DNA from: Pseudomonas sp. B20(2017)
Lineage (GTDB): Bacteria > Pseudomonadota > Gammaproteobacteria > Pseudomonadales > Pseudomonadaceae
Assembly (NCBI RefSeq): GCF_002113125.1
Contig: NZ_NEJP01000009.1
Location: forward strand, 62,001 to 126,000
DNA: 64,000 bases
Reading direction: 5' to 3'
The notes under the pieces were generated by a model. The model did no database searches, was not told the DNA's origin, and saw only the letters and a program-made list of their open reading frames with translations. A program made the position numbers and the translations under genes. Below, one piece after another: positions 7,633-16,882 of the stretch. The first letter of the stretch is position 1, and each line of letters opens with the position of its first letter.

Positions 7633-10600
7633 CAGAGCTGCACCGGCATACGGAAGGTGCGCATCACGCCCATGTCGAACGGATTCGGCGTGCGCTGGCT
7701 GGTCAGCAGGTAGTTGGCGCGCAGGCCACCTACGTCGGCTTTCAGCACCAGCACGTCACGACCGGTCAGGTACTCGGTCTGCATCAGGTCGAACAGACGG
7801 AACAGAGACCACGGGCCGGAGTTCTTCTCGATGCCGATCGGGCGCCCGGCCATCTTGTCCATGACGAGGCTGGTGCGACCATCTTCAGCATCGGTCGGCC
7901 ACTTGAAGGTCATGGGCAGGATCGGACCGTGGCGGTATTCCATGGTCTTGTCGCCGAACTTGAACTCGGAACGGCTGACGGCCGGATCGAGGGTGTACGG
8001 CTCCAGCTTGAACTGCACGGTCGGCTCGGCCGGGTTGATCGAGAAGAAGCTCTGGCGAATGTTCAGTGCCGCCGCCATCTGGTCGAGGAACACCTTGGAC
8101 ACCGGCAGGCTGCGACCGTCGATGCTGCGCATCCGGTAGTTGCCCGGATCACCGCTGACAAACGGACGCATGTAGTTGTCGAAGAAGCGGTCGATGGTGC
8201 CTTGAGCCCGGAAGAACTCGCGGAAATCGCTGATCGCCACATCGCTGGTGCTCGACGCGCTGAACGGATAGCGCTTGTTGATGGTTTTGCCATACACGCT
8301 GTACAGCTCGTTCTGATAACGGCCGTTCAGGTATTGGTAGGCATCGTTGAGCACCAGGCGCCACGAGTCTTCGGCCAGAACGTTGAACCATACGCTCAGC
8401 GGACGCGGCAGACGACCCGACGCATTGCGCAGGTTAGTCAGCGCATCACGCTGGCCGCTCATGCGGGTCTTGGCCAGTTCGAACGCGGCCTGCTCCGGCG
8501 TGCTGGAACGGGCGAGGCCCGCCAGTTGCAGTTGCAGGTCGTTGAGTGCGGCGAATGCCGGGGTCAGGTCAGCGGCCGGGCCGTTGTTGTCGTCGAGCAG
8601 CTTATGCAGCGGTTCGAAGCGACGTTGCAGGGACTTCTTGGCAGTGTCCGGCAGATTCTTCGCCACGTTCAAGGCCGAAGCCTTGTCGGCGACAGCGGAA
8701 GCGAGCTTGCCGACCTTGCCCAGTTTGCCCTTCTGGCCTGCCAGTGCATCGGCGGCGTCACCGGCTTCATCCACCGGCTCAGGGGCCGCCGGGAAGCGGG
8801 TGTTCTCACGCACTTCGGTCAGCAGCGCCAGCACCGGCGAGTTGGCCGAGGTCAGGCCCGCCAGCTGTTCGGCGCCTTCACCGGCATCGCTGATCGGCGG
8901 CAGTGCCACCTGGCCAACCGCTTCGCTCCAATAGTTGGCGTAGTCGCGGAAGTACAGTTGCTCCAGCTCGACCATCAGGCGACGCAAGTCCATGTCGCTG
9001 ATACCTGCGCCTTCGCCCAGTACCCAGTTGTCACGCAGGATGTCGGTCACCAGCGACGCGCCTTGCACCGAGAAATACTGCTGATAACCGGTCTGGGTGT
9101 AGAACCCCGGAATCACGTATTCGGTGCCGATGAACAGCGAGCCCTGCGGCCCGAGGTGCTGGCTGAAGCGATAGTCCGGCAGGTTGCGCGCCTGCTCGCG
9201 GAGCATGCGGTAAACCACCGTCGCCAGCGATTCGCTGCGCAGCACCTGACGCGCCTGGGTCACCAGTTGCTCGTTGAGCGGATAGATAAACGGCTGCTGC
9301 AGCAGACGCTCAAGGTGCGTGTTCAGACCGTTCTGCACCGCGGTGTTTCCGGTGTAGCGCTGCGACCAGTCAGCCGCGATCCAGTCCTTGAGCCATGCCG
9401 CGTCGCGACGATCCTTCATGTTCAGCATCAGGTACGCGCGCAGGCTGTTGATCAGCTTTTCGCGGTCCTTCATGTTGGCGCGGATCTGGCCTTCGAGCAT
9501 GGTGGCGACGCGCGGCAGCAGTTGCTTTTCAAGCTCGCGCTCGTAGGCTTCCTTGACCACCGGACTGACTTCCTGGCCTTGATACAGACCGACACGCTCG
9601 TGGTACGACACGTCGCTCTTGTTCGGGAACACCTGGGTGGCGGCGTAGCTGGTGTCGAGGGTTTTCAGCGCGCCCATCGCGTCATCGCGTGGCGACAGCA
9701 CGGTGCGCTGCTGCGTCCAGTTCTGCGCCAGATTGCGCAGGTTTTCCAGACGCTCGTAGTTGGCCGAGAAACCTCCGGCCCAGAGCATGCCGAACAGCAC
9801 CAGCGCACCCAGTGCGCCGACGTACAACGCACGCTGGCCCCAGTGGATGCGGCTGCGTTCGCGCTTGTCCAGACCGGCCAGATCGGCCTCGGGGAAAATC
9901 ACCCGGCTAAGCAAGTGATGGATGAAACGCGAACGACCGCTGCGCAGGGTCGGCAACACGCCGGCGCTCATGCCCAGACTCGCGCCGATACCGGCGGTGG
10001 TCGAATCCATTTCCTGAGTCAGATGCGGAGCGCTGGTCAGGTAGAAACCACGCAGCAGCGTCGCACGCTGGTAGCGGTTGCCGGTGAAGGCCATGTCGAC
10101 GAACAGGCACAGGCGCTCGCCGATCTGGCCCATCTGGTGCGGGAAGTCGAGAATTCGGCCACGGCGCTGGGTGTCGCGCTCGGAGTGCATGCGCATGATC
10201 ACCTGGCTGTTGAGGCGACGCAGCAGCTCTTCAAACTCGCCGCGCAGCACAGCCACGTCGGTGCCGACCTGATCCTTGCGGAAACTGGTGCCCAGCACCT
10301 GATCGCTTTCTTCGCGGGTCAGTTGATCGAAGAACTCGTCGAAACCCAGCAGCTTGTCTGCCTTGCTCAGCACCAGATACACCGGCACGTCGACGTGCAG
10401 CTTCTGATAGACGTCTTGCAGACGCGCGCGCACCTGGCGAGCGAGGGTGTCGATGTCCTGCTCGCTGCCGCTGGTCAGGGTTTCCACCGGAATGGTCACC
10501 AGCACGCCGTTCAGCGGACGACCGCGACGACGCTTGCGCAGCAGTTCCAGCAGAGTGGTCCAGGCGCTGCCGTCGACTTCCGAATCCGGTTGGGTCAGGT

Positions 10601-11171
10601 AGCGGCCGGCGGTGTCGATCAACACACCGTGGTCGGCGAAGTACCAGTCGCAATGACGGGTGCCGTGGGTGTCGCGGGTCAGCTTGCGGTCGATCTTGTT
10701 GATCGGGAATTCCAGCCCGGAGAAGTCCAGCAGGCTGGTCTTGCCGCTGGCCTGCGGGCCGATCAGCAAGTACCACGGCAAGTCACTGCGCCAGCGCTCG
10801 CTGCGGCCGCGATACAGGCTCGAAGTCTTGAGGGTTTTCAGGGCGTCCTTGAAACGCTCCTTCAACTCTTTCTGCTCTTCGTCGATCAACTCTTCGCGAC
10901 GGATACGATCCTGGCCGTCTTCGGTTTCTTCGACGGCTTTCTTGCGGATACCGGCGCGCCAGCTGACGAAGACCATGGTCAGGCCCCAGATCAGGAACAG
11001 CACGCTGATGGTCAGCAGGCGCGAAGTCGCGCTTTCCCAGAACTTGTAGTCATCCACTGCCAACAGCGGGCCGACGAACCACACCAGCAGCGCCACGAAC
11101 AGCACCAGCAGCAGGGTCCAGACCCAGGTCTGGCGCAGGAAGGCGCCGACTTTCTTGAAAAACTTTTTCAT
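7632..11171 (-). CDS. tssM: T6SS inner-membrane complex protein TssM (IcmF)
   Basis: 1179 aa from ATG at 11171, which has AGGGACGTGTG upstream; the frame is open 17 codons further but would enter the end of tssL. Two N-terminal membrane segments (TWVWTLLLVLFVALLVWFVG; LLTISVLFLIWGLTMVFVS), a cytosolic NTPase domain with intact Walker A GPQASGKTS near residue 137 and DTAGRYL, a third membrane segment (YVGALGALVLFGMLWAGG), then a large periplasmic IcmF/DUF1215 region. With TssL and TssJ it builds the envelope-spanning channel. The intact Walker A motif is worth noting because several TssM proteins have lost it. Confidence 0.97.
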   Translation of the reverse strand: MKKFFKKVGAFLRQTWVWTLLLVLFVALLVWFVGPLLAVDDYKFWESATSRLLTISVLFLIWGLTMVFVSWRAGIRKKAVEETEDGQDRIRREELIDEEQKELKERFKDALKTLKTSSLYRGRSERWRSDLPWYLLIGPQASGKTSLLDFSGLEFPINKIDRKLTRDTHGTRHCDWYFADHGVLIDTAGRYLTQPDSEVDGSAWTTLLELLRKRRRGRPLNGVLVTIPVETLTSGSEQDIDTLARQVRARLQDVYQKLHVDVPVYLVLSKADKLLGFDEFFDQLTREESDQVLGTSFRKDQVGTDVAVLRGEFEELLRRLNSQVIMRMHSERDTQRRGRILDFPHQMGQIGERLCLFVDMAFTGNRYQRATLLRGFYLTSAPHLTQEMDSTTAGIGASLGMSAGVLPTLRSGRSRFIHHLLSRVIFPEADLAGLDKRERSRIHWGQRALYVGALGALVLFGMLWAGGFSANYERLENLRNLAQNWTQQRTVLSPRDDAMGALKTLDTSYAATQVFPNKSDVSYHERVGLYQGQEVSPVVKEAYERELEKQLLPRVATMLEGQIRANMKDREKLINSLRAYLMLNMKDRRDAAWLKDWIAADWSQRYTGNTAVQNGLNTHLERLLQQPFIYPLNEQLVTQARQVLRSESLATVVYRMLREQARNLPDYRFSQHLGPQGSLFIGTEYVIPGFYTQTGYQQYFSVQGASLVTDILRDNWVLGEGAGISDMDLRRLMVELEQLYFRDYANYWSEAVGQVALPPISDAGEGAEQLAGLTSANSPVLALLTEVRENTRFPAAPEPVDEAGDAADALAGQKGKLGKVGKLASAVADKASALNVAKNLPDTAKKSLQRRFEPLHKLLDDNNGPAADLTPAFAALNDLQLQLAGLARSSTPEQAAFELAKTRMSGQRDALTNLRNASGRLPRPLSVWFNVLAEDSWRLVLNDAYQYLNGRYQNELYSVYGKTINKRYPFSASSTSDVAISDFREFFRAQGTIDRFFDNYMRPFVSGDPGNYRMRSIDGRSLPVSKVFLDQMAAALNIRQSFFSINPAEPTVQFKLEPYTLDPAVSRSEFKFGDKTMEYRHGPILPMTFKWPTDAEDGRTSLVMDKMAGRPIGIEKNSGPWSLFRLFDLMQTEYLTGRDVLVLKADVGGLRANYLLTSQRTPNPFDMGVMRTFRMPVQL

Positions 11172-11184
11172 CACACGTCCCTGT

Positions 11185-12060
11185 TTACGGCTGCGACTGC
11201 GGCTGGGCCGCGGCCGGATCAAGCGGCTGATAAGGTTGCAGAACGGTGTCGCGCTGCTCGCCCAAGACCCAGGCGAAGCCCGAATACATCATCACCAGGC
11301 AGACGAAGGTGAACAGCACCACCATCCACGCCGGCACGATGCGCACCAGGTTGCGACGCTGATCGTTGAGGCCTTCCCACTGCGGCGACAATTCGCGCGG
11401 CACGTCACCACGCAACTGACGGATCTGCCGGTACAGGGCGTCGCGGATGCCTTCGAGCTCCAGCATGCCGCGCGCCTGCACGCGGTACTTGCCCTCGAAA
11501 CCGAGGGACAGGCACAGGTACATCAGCTCCAGCATCGGCAGGTGCTTGACCGGGTTTTTCGACAGCCGATCGAGCAGCTGGAAGAACTTCTCGCCGCCGA
11601 AGGTTTCGTTGTGGAAGCTGCTGAGCAGGCTCATCTGCGACCACTCGCTTTCGTTGCCCCACGGCGTGGTCACGACAGCTTCGTCGACCACGGTGCAGAG
11701 CACGTAACGGGCGGCCATCACCTGGCTGCTTTCGGCGCCGTTGTGCAGGGCGCGCACTTCAAACAGCTTGAGCCCGGCGGTCAGGCGCTCGTTGAGCGCG
11801 TAGAGGTCTTCGCGGGTTTCGCTGTGCTTGAGGCGCACCACTTCCGACAGCAGTTCGGACGACGCGGCCACCAGCGAATTGAGGCTGATGTTGAAGGCTT
11901 CCGCCGGGCGCAGGCGCGCGGCGTAAATCATCCGTTCTTCCAGTTGCTCGAAGCGCGGCGGCGCGGCGAAGTCGGTCAGCGGACTCGCCGCCGGGCCATG
12001 GCCCTGACGGTCGAGCAGGACGGTTTTGTCGTCTTGGTTGTGTTCCATGTCCTTGATCAT
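11185..12060 (-). CDS. tssL: T6SS inner-membrane protein TssL (DotU)
   Basis: 291 aa. DotU-type cytoplasmic domain (YALNERLTAGLKLFEV; YVLCTVVDEAVVTTPWG; FFQLLDRLSKNP; LELMYLCLSLGFEGKYRV) followed by one C-terminal membrane anchor (VPAWMVVLFTFVCLVMMYS). There is no OmpA-like peptidoglycan-binding extension, so wall anchoring must come from elsewhere. It lies 5 bp after tssK. A second ATG four codons in (12048) is possible, but the first has the better-spaced GGAA. Confidence 0.96.
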   Translation of the reverse strand: MIKDMEHNQDDKTVLLDRQGHGPAASPLTDFAAPPRFEQLEERMIYAARLRPAEAFNISLNSLVAASSELLSEVVRLKHSETREDLYALNERLTAGLKLFEVRALHNGAESSQVMAARYVLCTVVDEAVVTTPWGNESEWSQMSLLSSFHNETFGGEKFFQLLDRLSKNPVKHLPMLELMYLCLSLGFEGKYRVQARGMLELEGIRDALYRQIRQLRGDVPRELSPQWEGLNDQRRNLVRIVPAWMVVLFTFVCLVMMYSGFAWVLGEQRDTVLQPYQPLDPAAAQPQSQP

Positions 12061-12065
12061 GTCGG

Positions 12066-13397
12066 TCAGTTCCTGATGGCCCAGAATTTCAGTTCAAGCT
12101 CGGCGAATTCGCCGGACACGTGGAACGCGAAGCCGCCGGAGCGCTCGAGTTGTGCCAGGTCTTCGGAACTGAGTTCGAGGATGAAATAGGTTTTGTTCGA
12201 GTGAAACGCGATCTGCCGCGGGGCCACCGGCAACGGTTTGACCTTGATCCCCGGCAAGTGCAGGTTGACCAGTTGGCGGATGCGCTCCACCGGGCCGACC
12301 TTGAGGTGCGCCGGCAAGCGGTGGCGCAGTTCTTCGGAGTCGCAGTTGGCACTGGCTGCCAGCACGAACGACGCCGAGCCCAGCAGTTTGTGGTCGTGCA
12401 ACGGCGACACGATGATCCCGTACTGACGCGCTTGCAGGATCAGTTCGATGGCGTGCTGTTCCAGCACCATCGACAGCACGTGACGGATCGACTCCATCAG
12501 TTTGCGGAAGCTCGCACCCTGATCCGCGTGCGAATAGCGGCTGTCCAGACGCGGACGTTTGCTGTCGCTGGAGAAGGTCGCCAGATCGCCGAGCATGGTC
12601 AGCAGCGTGCGGTACAACTCTTCCGGGTGCACCTGCTCCAGGCCGAGGTAGTGACGCAGCAGCAGTTCGGTGCGGTTGATCAGTTGCAGCATCATGAAGT
12701 CGCCGACTTCCGCACCGCCGACCTTGCCGTTGGAGCGAATACGCTCGGCAATGGTGTCGCCCCGGTGGCTGAGCATACTGATCACTTCTTTCAGGCACGA
12801 CAGCAGGTAGCTGGAAGCGTGGGCCTGAATGTAGGTCGGCACGAAATCCGGGTCGAGGCTGATCACGCCGTCCGGCGTGGTGTCGAGCACATCGCAGATC
12901 TTCAGTTTCACGTAGGCCTGATCGCTCTGCTGCTCGCCGAGCAACAGCTTGAAGTCCGGCCGACCGCAACTGACCTGGCTGGCGGAATCGTCACCGGCGT
13001 TGGAGTCGGCGACTTCGGCGTCATACGCGGTGTAGCGCGCCAGCACGTCGGATTGTTCCGGGCGACGGGCCTCGATGTGGTTACCGGTGACCAGCGGCAG
13101 CGCCAGATAGATCGGCGTATTGCCGGTGTTCGGCGGCACGTCCAGCGCCAGCGGTTCGGTGTTGCCGCCGAGTTCGAACAGGCTGCCGTCCGGCAGAATC
13201 CCCGAGGCTTCACTGATCACCAGTTTGCCCATGTTGAGGAACTGCAAGTCGATCTCCAGGTTCAGGAAACCCCAGGTGTAGCCGCCCAGCAACTGGGTGC
13301 GGGTCTTCATCTGGTGATCGTAATAGCGGTCGTTGTGCTGGAAGTGCTGCGGACGCAGCAGCATGCCTTCCTGCCAGATGACTTTATGGGTATTCAT
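12066..13397 (-). CDS. tssK: T6SS baseplate protein TssK
   Basis: 443 aa, normal length. The diagnostic N-terminus is VIWQEGMLLRPQHFQ, followed by the conserved WGFLNLEID region; the C-terminal part (residues about 310-430) is the domain that binds the TssL/TssM membrane complex. TssK is a trimer linking the baseplate wedge (TssEFG) to the membrane complex. Two bases separate it from tssJ upstream and five from tssL downstream. Confidence 0.97.
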   Translation of the reverse strand: MNTHKVIWQEGMLLRPQHFQHNDRYYDHQMKTRTQLLGGYTWGFLNLEIDLQFLNMGKLVISEASGILPDGSLFELGGNTEPLALDVPPNTGNTPIYLALPLVTGNHIEARRPEQSDVLARYTAYDAEVADSNAGDDSASQVSCGRPDFKLLLGEQQSDQAYVKLKICDVLDTTPDGVISLDPDFVPTYIQAHASSYLLSCLKEVISMLSHRGDTIAERIRSNGKVGGAEVGDFMMLQLINRTELLLRHYLGLEQVHPEELYRTLLTMLGDLATFSSDSKRPRLDSRYSHADQGASFRKLMESIRHVLSMVLEQHAIELILQARQYGIIVSPLHDHKLLGSASFVLAASANCDSEELRHRLPAHLKVGPVERIRQLVNLHLPGIKVKPLPVAPRQIAFHSNKTYFILELSSEDLAQLERSGGFAFHVSGEFAELELKFWAIRN

Positions 13398-13399
13398 GA

Positions 13400-13909
13400 T
13401 CAGTCATCCGCCTTGGCGAGCACTTCGTTGGTTTTGCGGATACCGGCCTGATCCAGGGTCAGATCGGCTTCGGTGACTTCCAGCGGCGTGACCGGGAACG
13501 TGTGGCGCCATTTGGTTTCCGGCAGATCCCGGTACGCGGCGAGGATGCCGATGAAGCGGCTGCCCTCCTCCACGCTGAGTTTCAGCTCCACGGTTTCACC
13601 CGGGCGCAGTTCGAGTTCTTCGCTGGCCACCAGATCCGGGTTGAGGGATTCCTTGGCGCGCTCGTAGAGGCTGAAGAAATCGGCGTTCTCGAAGGTCACC
13701 GGGTGCTTGAGTTCGAACAGGCGCACCACGATCGGCGACGGACGACCATTGAGGTCAGGGTTCAACTGATCGCTGCCGGTCAGCTTCAGGTTGATCTTGG
13801 TCACTTTCGAATACGGCGACAGCGACGAGCAACCGGCGAGCAGCACCAGCAAGGTGAGCGCAGTCAGCGTCTTGAAAAAAGCGGTCGAGCGGCGAGACAT
13901 GCGCATCAT
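13400..13909 (-). CDS. tssJ: T6SS outer-membrane lipoprotein TssJ
   Basis: 169 aa. Signal peptide with lipobox LAGC near residue 27 (LTLLVLLAGCSS), then the TssJ beta-sandwich (INLKLTGSDQLNPDLNGRPSPIVVRLFEL; VELKLSVEEGSRFIGILAAYRD). It anchors the TssLM complex at the outer membrane. The start overlaps the fha stop by 4 bp. Position +2 after the Cys is Ser, consistent with outer-membrane sorting. Confidence 0.96.
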   Translation of the reverse strand: MMRMSRRSTAFFKTLTALTLLVLLAGCSSLSPYSKVTKINLKLTGSDQLNPDLNGRPSPIVVRLFELKHPVTFENADFFSLYERAKESLNPDLVASEELELRPGETVELKLSVEEGSRFIGILAAYRDLPETKWRHTFPVTPLEVTEADLTLDQAGIRKTNEVLAKADD

Positions 13910-15099
13910 CCTTGGTGGTCGGTGTGGAGGGTGGAGATCAGGCGGATCTGTTCTTCATAGGCCTGGGCGAAGTCGCGGGCCAGCAGGCGCTCGCTCCAGT
14001 CATCGTCCTGACGCAGCGCCTGGTGGTAACGGTTGAACGCTCTCCAGCGGCCGCCGGAAGTGGCAAGCAATGGTTTGTTGTCGCGCTCGAAACGCAGGGT
14101 CAATTGCTCCGGCGAGAAGTGCTCCAGGGTGCCGCGCACCGCCGCGCGGCTGGCGGTCAGCAGCGCTACCTGATGCGCCTGCAAGTCGCGGAACGCACGG
14201 GAGATCGCCTGCTCGGCCGGCAGGTGGCCCGGCTTGTGCGGCTGCAACAGGATGTCCAGCGCTTCGCTCGGGTCGACGGCGAATTTCAGCGGGTTCTTGT
14301 TGGTGCCTTGCACGGTGGTCTGAGCCAGACGCAGCTCGTTCTTCAGCTCGGAACGGGTGCGAAGGCTCTGTTGCAGACCGCCGACGCTCTGGCGTAGCAG
14401 ACGTGCAGCGTTCAGCGCGAGGGCTTCACGCTCGTCGTGGCTGAGGTTCTTCACGTTCACGCCGAGTGCCGCGCCGAATTTGTCCCAGAAGGTTTCGCTC
14501 TGACGCTCGACCGCTTTCGGTGCCGGCGCAGGCTCAGGCGTGGGCTCGACGATCAGCTCCGGCACCATCAGGCTTTCCATGTCGATGCGCGCATAGTCGG
14601 CGCGCTGACGGGAATCTTCAGGGTCGGTGTTTGGCGCGAGCATTTCCTCGAATTCCGAGTACACGCGCTCTTGCTGCTCCAGCGACTTCAGCGGATCGAG
14701 ATCAAGGAACGCATCGTCCGGAATGATGCTGCCGGCAGCACGCGGACGGCCCGCCTCACCTTCGAACGTCGCGGGGTCGCGCACCAGTCGCGCGCGAATC
14801 TCGAAGTCGCCCAGCACGTACGTGCTGCCGTGTTCGATGCGCACCGGTTCGCCCTTGTGCAGGCGTGCGCCGCTGTCGCCGTCCTGGACTCCGTTGCTGC
14901 TGGTGTCGGTCAGGAAAAACGTGCCCTCGCGATAGCTGACGATCGCGTGGTGGTTGGACAAGTGACGCTTGCGGTCAGGGATGATCCAGTCGCAGTCCTC
15001 GCCCCGCCCGATCACGCCGCCGGCCTGTTTGAAGGTTCGCTGGCACAGCTCGGTGGGCACGAACTGCTTGGTGTTCAGCATTTCGAAAACCAATTCCAT
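13906..15099 (-). CDS. fha: FHA-domain T6SS regulator (Fha/TagH)
   Basis: 397 aa. N-terminal forkhead-associated domain (GGVIGRGEDCDWIIPD, SNHHAIVSYREGTFFLTDTS, SNGVQ) that binds phosphothreonine, a proline/acid-rich linker around residues 185-195, and a C-terminal type VI FHA domain (RQSVGGLQQSLRTRSELKNE). Known partners in P. aeruginosa are the T6SS kinase and phosphatase, both encoded downstream here. Good ribosome site AAGGAG before the ATG at 15099. Confidence 0.95.
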   Translation of the reverse strand: MELVFEMLNTKQFVPTELCQRTFKQAGGVIGRGEDCDWIIPDRKRHLSNHHAIVSYREGTFFLTDTSSNGVQDGDSGARLHKGEPVRIEHGSTYVLGDFEIRARLVRDPATFEGEAGRPRAAGSIIPDDAFLDLDPLKSLEQQERVYSEFEEMLAPNTDPEDSRQRADYARIDMESLMVPELIVEPTPEPAPAPKAVERQSETFWDKFGAALGVNVKNLSHDEREALALNAARLLRQSVGGLQQSLRTRSELKNELRLAQTTVQGTNKNPLKFAVDPSEALDILLQPHKPGHLPAEQAISRAFRDLQAHQVALLTASRAAVRGTLEHFSPEQLTLRFERDNKPLLATSGGRWRAFNRYHQALRQDDDWSERLLARDFAQAYEEQIRLISTLHTDHQG

Positions 15100-15117
15100 G
15101 TTTGATGCTCCTTGCGG

Positions 15118-15258
15118 TCACTTGCCGCGATTGACCGCCTGCGGATCACCCAACGGGCGGTAATCGTTATCGTTGAATTTGTAATTGCCGCTGCAGCCGC
15201 CGAGGCCGCATAGAACGACGAGGGTCAGCAGGACAGCGTGCCAGTGACGAACAGACAT
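15118..15258 (-). CDS. Small T6SS-linked lipoprotein (OrfX position)
   Basis: 46 aa, easily missed because of its size. MSVRHWHAVLLTLVVLCGLG is followed by GC: a short signal peptide with lipobox LGGC (Cys22) and then only 24 residues ending in AVNRGK. Ribosome site GGAGACCCTCTG before ATG at 15258; it ends 18 bp before fha. In HSI-II of P. aeruginosa a small gene called orfX occupies exactly this spot between sfa2 and fha2, which supports this being a real conserved gene. Function unknown; a mature lipopeptide of about 25 residues could be an accessory of TssJ or the membrane complex (inference). Confidence 0.72.
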   Translation of the reverse strand: MSVRHWHAVLLTLVVLCGLGGCSGNYKFNDNDYRPLGDPQAVNRGK

Positions 15259-15289
15259 CAGAGGGTCTCCAGGTGTAGACAAAGCACAA

Positions 15290-15314
15290 AGCGCCGACCC
15301 TTTCGGGCGGCGCT
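15290..15314 (-). terminator. Terminator-like hairpin between sfa and the small lipoprotein gene
   Basis: AGCGCCG pairs with CGGCGCT (7 bp), and an inner CCC/GGG extends the stem; on the minus strand it is followed by TTTGTGCTTTG, a weak U-tract. It lies in the only sizeable gap (93 bp) of the sfa-to-stk1 half of the operon, so it may attenuate read-through into the envelope-complex genes. Confidence 0.4.
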
Positions 15315-15351
15315 GATATAAGCGGACGAGGTGAAACCGACGGACTTTTGC

Positions 15352-16872
<1,521 letters not shown>

Positions 16873-16882
16873 CACACTCACC

